Assembly (NCBI GenBank): GCA_023398155.1
Contig: JAEWSV010000498.1
Span: forward strand, 1 to 8,163
Reading direction: 5' to 3'
Length of the DNA stretch: 8,163 nucleotides
From: Spirochaetota bacterium
GTDB taxonomy: Bacteria; Spirochaetota; Spirochaetia; Treponematales; Breznakiellaceae
In this document: positions 1 to 5,333 of the stretch, one piece after another
Layout: each line of letters opens with the position of its first letter
How positions within the stretch are numbered: the first letter of the stretch is position 1
The notes under the pieces: model-generated
Seen by the model: the letters and a program-made list of their open reading frames with translations, nothing else
Database searches by the model: none
What the model was told of the DNA's origin: nothing
Made by a program: the position numbers and the translations under genes

Positions 1-153
1 CGCGCCTTCGTTCGCCGCTTCGGCCAGGACGCTCCCCGCGCGCGCGTCGGACAACGCGACCGTCCCCAACGCCTCCCGTGCCGCGTCGAGCGAATGGACG
101 TAGGTCTCCATACGCTTTTTCAGGTCGGCAATACTTCGTCTCCGTTCGTCCAT
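1..153 (-). CDS. N-terminal fragment of an unrecognised protein
   Basis: An open minus-strand frame starts with ATG at 153 and runs without a stop off the left edge, giving 51 residues beginning MDERRRSIADLKKRMETY. The piece is rich in Arg, Glu, Ala and Asp, with no hydrophobic segment or signal peptide, and looks helical and cytoplasmic. I recognise no domain. The start is supported by a sigma70-like promoter whose -10 ends six bases upstream of the ATG, which would make the transcript essentially leaderless; the GAAGG just before the ATG is too close to act as a normal Shine-Dalgarno site. An alternative ATG at residue 15 has no ribosome site at all. The gene is divergent from the EF-G gene and appears to share promoter DNA with it. 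Function unknown; the coding call rests on the intact frame plus the promoter placement. Confidence 0.55.
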   Translation of the reverse strand, partial: MDERRRSIADLKKRMETYVHSLDAAREALGTVALSDARAGSVLAEAANEGA

Positions 154-159
154 CCTTCA

Positions 160-188
160 ACTATACGCGCGGACAATTTTCTTGACAA
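160..188 (-). promoter_or_regulatory. Sigma70-type promoter for the left-edge minus gene
   Basis: Reading the minus strand, TTGTCA (188-183, five of six matches to the -35 consensus) is followed after 17 bases by TATAGT (165-160, five of six to the -10 consensus). The predicted transcription start is within a base or two of the ATG at 153. The -35 shares positions 183-187 with the -35 of the opposing EF-G promoter. Hexamers and spacing are read directly; activity is inferred. Confidence 0.6.
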
Positions 189-210
189 TCCTTTCCGCCG
201 GCCTCATCAT
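182..210 (+). promoter_or_regulatory. Sigma70-type promoter for the EF-G gene
   Basis: A perfect -35 hexamer TTGACA (182-187) is followed after 17 bases by CATCAT (205-210, four of six matches to the -10 consensus). The expected transcription start is near 217, giving a leader of about 24 bases that contains the Shine-Dalgarno site at 227-233. The -35 overlaps the -35 of the divergent minus-strand promoter by five bases. The -10 is the weak part of the call. Confidence 0.55.
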
Positions 211-226
211 GGACGACATACTCCCC

Positions 227-233
227 AAGGAGA
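227..233 (+). promoter_or_regulatory. Shine-Dalgarno site deciding the EF-G start
   Basis: AAGGAGA lies seven bases before the ATG at 241. It selects 241 over the ATG at 94, which is in the same frame but would add 49 residues unlike any EF-G N-terminus and would start upstream of the promoter. Confidence 0.85.
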
Positions 234-240
234 AGCCACC

Positions 241-2325
241 ATGAGCTACACCACGGATCTCATCAAGAACGTATCGTTAGCGGGGCACGGCGGAACCGGG
301 AAAACGACGCTCCTAGAGCGTCTTCTTTTTGCCGGCGGAGCGATTTCAAAACCCGAAACGATTGAATCCGGCAAGACGATCGGAGACTCGAGCCCCGAAG
401 AGATCGATCGCAAGATTTCGATCTATACGGCTCTTGCCCATACGGATTGGAAAGGCGAGAAGATAAATTTCCTGGACGCTCCGGGATCTTCCGATTTCCT
501 CGGCGACCTGATCCTTGCTATCCGGTCCGCGGAATTCGCCCTCGTATTGGTCGACGGCCGCGCCGGCGTCCAGATAGAGACGGTCAAGCTCTGGCGCGCG
601 CTGGAACAGCGCGGCAAACCGCGCGGCATCTACGTCACCAAGCTCGACGATGAGCGCTCGAGCTTCACGAACGCGCTCGCCGACATCAAGGAAAAATTCA
701 AGATCGAACCCGTGCCGTTCACCCTTCCCATGGGTTCCGGCGCCTCCTATACGGGCGTGATCGACGTCCTCAACGAAAAGGCGTACTTCGTACAGCCGGA
801 CGGCCTGGAAAAGGAAGGCCCGATCCCCGCGGAATACGCGGATGCCGTCAAAGAGGCGCGCGAACGCCTCATCGAGGCGGCTGCCGAGGGCGACGACGAG
901 CTCATGGAGCACTACATAGACAAGGGAAGCCTCGACGCCGCGGAGATGCACACGGGCCTCATCGAATCCCTGGCCGAGCACAAGTTCGTTCCCGCCTTCT
1001 GCGGTATTCCCGTCAAGAACTCCGGGCTCGTCCCCTTCCTGGATTTCATTTCCGACATCGGGCCGAACCCCCGATCCGCCCAGGAGAGGAGCCGTGCCGC
1101 GGACGGAACCGAAACCGCCGTCCCCATCGATCCGGACAAGCCCTTCGCGGCCTTCGTCGTCAAAACCGCCTTCGACCAATTCTCCGGCAAGCTTTCCTGG
1201 CTCAAGGTGGTCAGGGGCAAGTTATCGAGCGACGCGGAAATCTTCAACGTCACCGAAAACAAGAAGGAGAAGGTCGGAAAGATCTACCTCTGCCAGGGTA
1301 AGAAGCTGGAAGAGGTGCGCGAACTGCACGCCGGCGACGTGGGCGTCATTTCCAAGGTCGCCTCCGTCAAGACGAACGACACGCTCACGGCGGGCGATAA
1401 CTCGATCAATTTCGTGCCCTTGCGGCTGCCGGAGCCGGTCCACGCCGTATCCGTGAGCGCCGTGCAGAAGAAAGACGAGGACAAGCTCGGCGAAGCCCTC
1501 CTCCGCGCCACGGAAGAGGACCGCACCTTCCGCTACGCCTTCAACGCCGAGACCAAGGAAACCGTCATTTCCGGGATGGGCGAACTCCACATCAACATCA
1601 TCCTGGACAAGATAAAGGCGAACCAGAAGATCGAGGTTCAGACGCACGTACCGCGCGTCGCCTACCGCGAGACCATCGGTAAACGCGCTCCGGCCGAATA
1701 CACGCACAAGAAACAGACCGGCGGCCACGGCCAGTACGCCAAGGTCGCCCTGGAGATCGCGCCCTTACCCCGCGGCGAGAAGTATAAATTCGTGAACGCG
1801 GTCTTCGGCGGCGCCATTTCCAAGGGTTACATTCCCGGCGTGGAAAAAGGCGTCTTGGAGGGCATGGCCGCGGGCGTGCTCGCGGGCTACCCGGTCGTGG
1901 ACGTGGAGGTGAAGATCACCGACGGCAAGGAGCACCCGGTCGACTCTTCGGAGCTCGCGTTCAAGCTCGCCGCGCGGAACGCGTTCCGTGAGGCCATGAA
2001 GACCGCGGCCCCCTCGCTCCTCGAACCCATCATGAACCTCACCGTCTTCGTCGAGGACAAGTACCTCGGCGACGTCATGTCCGACCTCTCCGGGAAGCGG
2101 GGCCGTATCCAGGGCCAGCAATCCGTGGGCGGCGGCATTGAGGAGATCAAGGCGCAGGCGCCGCAGGCCGAACTCCTACGCTATTCCATCGACCTCAGGT
2201 CCATGACGAGCGGCACCGGTTCCTTCAGCGTGGAATTCGACCACTACGCTCCCATCACCGGTAAGATCGCCGATGAGATCATCAAAGCCGCGCAGGCGTT
2301 CAGGGTGCAGGAAACGGAAGAATAG
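241..2325 (+). CDS. fusA: Elongation factor G-like translational GTPase (EF-G2 type)
   Basis: A 694-residue protein with the full five-domain EF-G layout, expected to act on the ribosome in the cytoplasm by GTP-driven translocation or a related step. The GTPase domain has a P-loop GHGGTGKT (15-22), switch I RKISI (57-61), DAPGSSDF (79-86) and TKLD (133-136, in place of NKxD). The segment at 251-261 (PAFCGIPVKNS) matches the conserved end of the G domain, domain IV has GGHGQY (494-499), and domain V has LLEP (593-596) and SDLSGKRGRIQG (614-625). The glycine-rich P-loop and the loss of the usual His after DxPG (Ser83 here) fit the second EF-G family (as in Thermus EF-G-2) rather than the canonical str-operon EF-G, and no rpsL, rpsG or tuf gene adjoins it. 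The start at 241 follows a good Shine-Dalgarno site. It is a single-gene transcript ending at the terminator at 2438-2468. The family call is firm; whether it is the main translocase or a specialised paralogue cannot be told from this window. Confidence 0.95.
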   Translation: MSYTTDLIKNVSLAGHGGTGKTTLLERLLFAGGAISKPETIESGKTIGDSSPEEIDRKISIYTALAHTDWKGEKINFLDAPGSSDFLGDLILAIRSAEFALVLVDGRAGVQIETVKLWRALEQRGKPRGIYVTKLDDERSSFTNALADIKEKFKIEPVPFTLPMGSGASYTGVIDVLNEKAYFVQPDGLEKEGPIPAEYADAVKEARERLIEAAAEGDDELMEHYIDKGSLDAAEMHTGLIESLAEHKFVPAFCGIPVKNSGLVPFLDFISDIGPNPRSAQERSRAADGTETAVPIDPDKPFAAFVVKTAFDQFSGKLSWLKVVRGKLSSDAEIFNVTENKKEKVGKIYLCQGKKLEEVRELHAGDVGVISKVASVKTNDTLTAGDNSINFVPLRLPEPVHAVSVSAVQKKDEDKLGEALLRATEEDRTFRYAFNAETKETVISGMGELHINIILDKIKANQKIEVQTHVPRVAYRETIGKRAPAEYTHKKQTGGHGQYAKVALEIAPLPRGEKYKFVNAVFGGAISKGYIPGVEKGVLEGMAAGVLAGYPVVDVEVKITDGKEHPVDSSELAFKLAARNAFREAMKTAAPSLLEPIMNLTVFVEDKYLGDVMSDLSGKRGRIQGQQSVGGGIEEIKAQAPQAELLRYSIDLRSMTSGTGSFSVEFDHYAPITGKIADEIIKAAQAFRVQETEE

Positions 2326-2349
2326 GAATCCCGTTAGCGAAACGTATAA

Positions 2350-2399
2350 GGGGGGAATCGCGGCCCCCGCCGCGGCGCGGCGCGCTTAATACGCGCGCC
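2350..2399 (+). other. GC-rich double hairpin in the EF-G 3' region
   Basis: Between the EF-G stop and its terminator, two inverted repeats can be read: GGGGG (2351-2355) with CCCCC (2364-2368) around an 8-base loop, and GGCGCGC (2379-2385) with GCGCGCC (2393-2399) around a 7-base loop. Neither is followed by a T-run on either strand, so they are not ordinary terminators. They could protect the 3' end of the EF-G transcript, slow antisense transcription coming from citrate synthase, or be part of a small RNA. Only the pairing potential is seen. Confidence 0.45.
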
Positions 2400-2437
2400 C
2401 CGCTATGCGGAGCTTTCGCCGCGAGACAAAGGAGGCG

Positions 2438-2468
2438 GACCGTCCGGGAAACCGGACGGTCTTTTTTT
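2438..2468 (+). terminator. Intrinsic terminator of the EF-G transcript
   Basis: GACCGTCCGG (2438-2447) pairs perfectly with CCGGACGGTC (2452-2461) around a GAAA tetraloop, followed by seven T residues (2462-2468). This is a textbook rho-independent terminator for plus-strand transcription, about 112 bases past the EF-G stop. The last T is also part of the opposing citrate synthase stop codon. Read on the minus strand, the same stem lacks a following T-run, so efficient termination of citrate synthase here is doubtful. Confidence 0.93.
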
Positions 2469-3805
2469 CACTTCCGTTCGCTCATGGGCTCGTAGGGAAG
2501 GCGGGCCTGCACGCACTTGTAGGCGGGGCGGATGATGCGTCCGCCCGATATGATCTCTTCCAGGCGATGGGCGCACCATCCGGCCACGCGGCTGATCGCG
2601 AAGATGGGCGTATAGAGTTCCCCGGGGATGCCGAGCATCCGGTACACGAAACCGGAATAGAAATCGACGTTCGTGCAGATCGCCTTGTCCGAACCCTTCA
2701 CCTTCTTGAATATTTCGGGGACGAGCTTCTCGATGCCGCGGTACAGGCCGAACTCCTCCATGAGGCCCTTCTCACGGGCGAGCTCGGCGGCCTTGTCGCG
2801 GAGGAGCGTCGCGCGCGGGTCGGAGATTGTGTAGACGGCGTGTCCCTGGCCGTAGATGAGGCCGGATCGGTCGTACGCCTCGCCCTTGAGGATCTTCACG
2901 AGGTAGTCGGCGATCTGCCCTTCGTCGGACCAGTCTTTCACGCCGGCCTTGACGTCGTCCATCATACCCATGACCTTGATGTTGGCGCCGCCGTGCTTGA
3001 AGCCCTTAAGGGACCCGACTCCCGCCGCGATGGCCGAATAGGTGTCCGTATCCGCCGACGAAACGAGGTGTACGGCGAAGGTGGAGTTGTTGCCGCCGCC
3101 GTGTTCGGCATGGAGGACGAGGGCGAGATCGAGTATTTCCGCCTCCAGCCGGGTGAACTGCCGGTCGGGCCTGATGAGGGACAGTAGGGTTTCAGCCGTG
3201 GAACAGGACGGCGTAGGCGTATGGATGAACAGGCTCTGGTGGTCGTAGTAGTGTTTCTTGGCCATATAGGCATAGGCGGCCATGGTCGGGAACCGCGCGA
3301 TGAGTTCTACGCACTGGCGCAAGACGTTCTCCGGCGAAAGGTCTTCCGGCTTCGCGTCATAGGCGTAACAAGTCAGGACGGACCGAGCCAGCTTGTTCAT
3401 GATGTCCGGGGACGGGACCTTCATGATCGTGTCCTCGGCGAAATTGTCGGGAAGGATGCGCTTCTCGCCGAGCATCTCGCAGAAACTCGCCAGGTCTTCC
3501 TTGCTCGGCAGCTCGCCGAACATGAGGAGGTACACCGCCTCCTCATAGCCGTATCGTTTCTCCGTCGCGGCCGCGGCTACGAGCTCTTCCACGTCGATGC
3601 CGCGGTAATAGAGCTTGCCGGGCACCGCGACTCGTTCGCCTTCGTCTATGATATAACCGTGGACGTCGCCCACGCGCGTTAGGCCGACGAGGACGCCGGT
3701 ACCGTCGGCGTTACGGAGTCCGCGCTTGACGTTGTACTTGGCGTAGAGATCCGATTCGATGGCGTTATTCGCCATCGTCCTGCCGATATAGTCCTTTTCG
3801 GCCAT
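2468..3805 (-). CDS. gltA: Citrate synthase
   Basis: A 445-residue cytoplasmic enzyme condensing acetyl-CoA with oxaloacetate to citrate, the entry step of the TCA cycle. The catalytic pattern of the Si-type citrate synthase family is complete: HAEHGGGN (232-239), KHGGAN with the first catalytic His at 271, GHAVYTISDPR (321-331) with the second catalytic His at 322 and substrate-binding Arg331, and NVDFYSG (379-385) with catalytic Asp381. The length is near the family norm of about 430-450. A related 2-methylcitrate synthase activity cannot be excluded, but no prp-type neighbour is visible. The start at 3805 was chosen for the GGAGGG just upstream; Met11 (3775) lacks a good ribosome site, and the in-frame ATG at 3820 would put the Shine-Dalgarno inside the gene. 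The frame stays open further upstream to 4462, but that stretch is antisense to asnS and not citrate synthase-like. It is transcribed alone, divergent from asnS, with a probable operator over its promoter. Confidence 0.97.
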   Translation of the reverse strand: MAEKDYIGRTMANNAIESDLYAKYNVKRGLRNADGTGVLVGLTRVGDVHGYIIDEGERVAVPGKLYYRGIDVEELVAAAATEKRYGYEEAVYLLMFGELPSKEDLASFCEMLGEKRILPDNFAEDTIMKVPSPDIMNKLARSVLTCYAYDAKPEDLSPENVLRQCVELIARFPTMAAYAYMAKKHYYDHQSLFIHTPTPSCSTAETLLSLIRPDRQFTRLEAEILDLALVLHAEHGGGNNSTFAVHLVSSADTDTYSAIAAGVGSLKGFKHGGANIKVMGMMDDVKAGVKDWSDEGQIADYLVKILKGEAYDRSGLIYGQGHAVYTISDPRATLLRDKAAELAREKGLMEEFGLYRGIEKLVPEIFKKVKGSDKAICTNVDFYSGFVYRMLGIPGELYTPIFAISRVAGWCAHRLEEIISGGRIIRPAYKCVQARLPYEPMSERK

Positions 3806-3808
3806 ACA

Positions 3809-3814
3809 CCCTCC
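3809..3814 (-). promoter_or_regulatory. Shine-Dalgarno site of citrate synthase
   Basis: GGAGGG on the minus strand lies three bases (four from the GGAGG core) before the ATG at 3805. The spacing is slightly short, but this is the only convincing ribosome site near the N-terminus and it decides the start. Confidence 0.7.
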
Positions 3815-3815
3815 G

Positions 3816-3861
3816 TGCATAAATATGCGCGGATTATGCGCATATTTCGAATACTTATGCA
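3816..3861. promoter_or_regulatory. Inverted-repeat cluster, probable operator for citrate synthase
   Basis: AAATATGCGC (3821-3830) and GCGCATATTT (3838-3847) form a perfect inverted repeat with a 7-base spacer. Around and within it, the half-site TATGC/GCATA occurs five times (3817-3821, 3824-3828, 3835-3839, 3840-3844, 3856-3860). The two central copies make the perfect palindrome TATGCGCATA (3835-3844), and TGCATAA/TTATGCA (3816-3822 and 3855-3861) form an outer pair. The cluster covers the proposed citrate synthase -10 and transcription start, so a bound protein would block that promoter. Only part of it would be transcribed, so it is more likely a protein-binding DNA site than an RNA structure. 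The regulator is not identifiable here. Confidence 0.65.
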
Positions 3862-3862
3862 A
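3833..3862 (-). promoter_or_regulatory. Candidate promoter of citrate synthase
   Basis: On the minus strand, TTGCAT (3862-3857, weak -35, three of six) is followed after 18 bases by CATAAT (3838-3833, five of six to the -10 consensus). The predicted start is near 3826, giving a leader of about 20 bases with the Shine-Dalgarno site. The weak -35 suggests dependence on an activator or another regulator. Other hexamer pairs in this AT-rich patch are possible. Confidence 0.4.
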
Positions 3863-3882
3863 TCCCCCTTCAGCGCCTACCT

Positions 3883-3912
3883 TTGACGCGCAGCGGAGAA
3901 AGCGGCTATACT
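3883..3912 (+). promoter_or_regulatory. Sigma70-type promoter of asnS
   Basis: TTGACG (3883-3888, five of six) is followed after 18 bases by TATACT (3907-3912, five of six). Only eight bases separate the -10 from the asnS ATG, so the transcript should start at or within about two bases of the start codon. Confidence 0.65.
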
Positions 3913-3920
3913 GGCGTATC

Positions 3921-5318
3921 ATGGATACGATCCTCATCAAGGACATCCTCGCCTTATCCGCCGACGGTCGAAAGATCGTCGTCCGCGGTTGGGTCCGGAC
4001 CAAGCGCGATTCGAAAAACCTCGTTTTCCTCGAGCTGAACGACGGTTCTTGTTTCAGGAGCCTCCAGCTCGCATTCGACCGGTCCGCGCTTCTCGACGGC
4101 GCCACCGAGGCCGCGCTCGCCGCCGCGGTAACCGGCGCTTCGGTAGAGGCCGAGGGCTCGCTCGTGCCTTCCCCCGCCGCGGGACAGGCTTCCGAAATCG
4201 CCGCGACGAAGCTGACGGTCGTCGGAGACGCTCCGGTGGATACGTATCCGCTCCAGAAAAAGCGGCACTCGTTCGAATTCCTCCGCGAGGTCGGACATCT
4301 CCGCGCCCGAACGAATACGTTCGGCGCCGTCGCCCGCGTACGGAGCCGCTTGGCCTTCTCCATCCACGAATTCTTCCAGCGCCGAGGCTTCCAGTACCTC
4401 CATACGCCCCTCATCACCGCGAGCGACGCCGAGGGCGCCGGCGCGATGTTCCAGGTGACCACCCTGGACTTGGACGCCCTCGCGAAGTCGGGGAAGAGCG
4501 TGGACTATTCCAAGGATTTCTTCGGCAAGCGGAGCTACCTCACGGTCTCCGGCCAGCTGGAAGCCGAAACCTACGCCACAGCCCTCTCCCGGGTCTACAC
4601 CTTCGGCCCCACCTTCCGCGCGGAGAATTCCAACACCACGCGGCACCTCGCCGAATTCTGGATGGTCGAACCTGAAGTCGCCTTCAACCACCTGGAAGAC
4701 AACATGCAGTTGGCCGAGGACTTCCTCAAGCACCTCTTCGCCTGCGCCCTCTCCGACTGCCGCGAGGACCTCGAATTCTTCGACTCCCGGATACAGCCTG
4801 GCATCATCGAAACCCTCTCCTCCGTCGTGAAGGCCAAGTTTAGCCACATGACTTACACCGACGCGGTCGCGGAGCTTGAGAAACACACCGCCGAGTTCGA
4901 GTTCAAGCCCTACTGGGGCTGCGATCTCCAGAGCGAGCACGAAAAATTCCTTACCGAGAAGGTCGCCGGAGGGCCGGTCATCGTCACCGACTACCCTAAG
5001 GAGATTAAGGCGTTCTACATGAAGCTCAACGAGGACGGAAAGACGGTGCGCGCCATGGACGTCCTCGTCCCGCGGCTCGGGGAGATCATCGGCGGGTCCG
5101 AACGCGAGGAACGCCTGGACGTCCTGACCAAGCGGCTCACCGATCTCGGACTCAAGCCGGAAGATTATTGGTGGTATTTAGACCTGCGCCGGTTCGGCAC
5201 GGTGCCCCACGCGGGATTCGGCCTCGGCTTCGAACGGCTCATCCTCTACGTCACCGGCATGGCGAACATCCGGGACGTGATCCCGTATCCGCGGGCCGTC
5301 GGCCAGGCCGACTTCTAG
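3921..5318 (+). CDS. asnS: Asparaginyl-tRNA synthetase
   Basis: A 465-residue class IIb aminoacyl-tRNA synthetase that charges tRNA-Asn with asparagine using ATP, in the cytoplasm. An N-terminal OB-fold anticodon-binding domain occupies about residues 1-110 (KIVVRGWVRTKRDSKNLVFLELNDG region). The catalytic domain follows, with motif 2 FRAEN (232-236) and RHLAEFWMVEPE (241-252), and motif 3 GFGLGFERL (432-440). WGCDLQSEHE (332-341), GGSEREERLD (391-400) and YWWYLDLRRFGTVPH (416-430) match AsnRS rather than AspRS. Its length is almost identical to the E. coli enzyme (466). The start at 3921 is the first Met matching AsnRS proteins; the frame is open back to 3825, but that would start upstream of the promoter. 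There is no Shine-Dalgarno site before the ATG, consistent with a leaderless transcript. The carboxypeptidase gene follows after 15 bases and is probably co-transcribed. Confidence 0.98.
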   Translation: MDTILIKDILALSADGRKIVVRGWVRTKRDSKNLVFLELNDGSCFRSLQLAFDRSALLDGATEAALAAAVTGASVEAEGSLVPSPAAGQASEIAATKLTVVGDAPVDTYPLQKKRHSFEFLREVGHLRARTNTFGAVARVRSRLAFSIHEFFQRRGFQYLHTPLITASDAEGAGAMFQVTTLDLDALAKSGKSVDYSKDFFGKRSYLTVSGQLEAETYATALSRVYTFGPTFRAENSNTTRHLAEFWMVEPEVAFNHLEDNMQLAEDFLKHLFACALSDCREDLEFFDSRIQPGIIETLSSVVKAKFSHMTYTDAVAELEKHTAEFEFKPYWGCDLQSEHEKFLTEKVAGGPVIVTDYPKEIKAFYMKLNEDGKTVRAMDVLVPRLGEIIGGSEREERLDVLTKRLTDLGLKPEDYWWYLDLRRFGTVPHAGFGLGFERLILYVTGMANIRDVIPYPRAVGQADF

Positions 5319-5333
5319 AGGAATAAGTCCCGC

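Noticed and set aside
94..240. In-frame upstream extension of EF-G by 49 residues from ATG 94
   Set aside because: It starts upstream of the promoter, overlaps the divergent gene, has no ribosome site and does not look like an EF-G N-terminus; ATG 241 has a good Shine-Dalgarno site.
346..1179. 277-codon open frame antisense to EF-G
   Set aside because: Long antisense frames are expected opposite GC-rich genes; it has low-complexity Arg/Gly/Val content, no ribosome site and no recognisable domain.
2405..3187. 260-codon plus-strand frame starting before the EF-G terminator and crossing citrate synthase
   Set aside because: It runs antisense through the catalytic core of citrate synthase and its message would have to pass the strong terminator at 2438-2468.
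3821..3847. The inverted repeat as an intrinsic terminator or riboswitch
   Set aside because: It lies upstream of both divergent starts, lacks a T-run, and only one arm would be transcribed from the proposed citrate synthase promoter.
3806..4462. Minus-strand upstream extension of citrate synthase to 664 residues (possible fusion)
   Set aside because: The added sequence is Ser/Arg/Ala-rich shadow of asnS, lies upstream of the promoter, and the mature start at 3805 matches the family length.
3954..4940. 328-codon open frame antisense to asnS
   Set aside because: It is a shadow of a well-conserved gene with biased Gly/Val/Glu content and no start signals.
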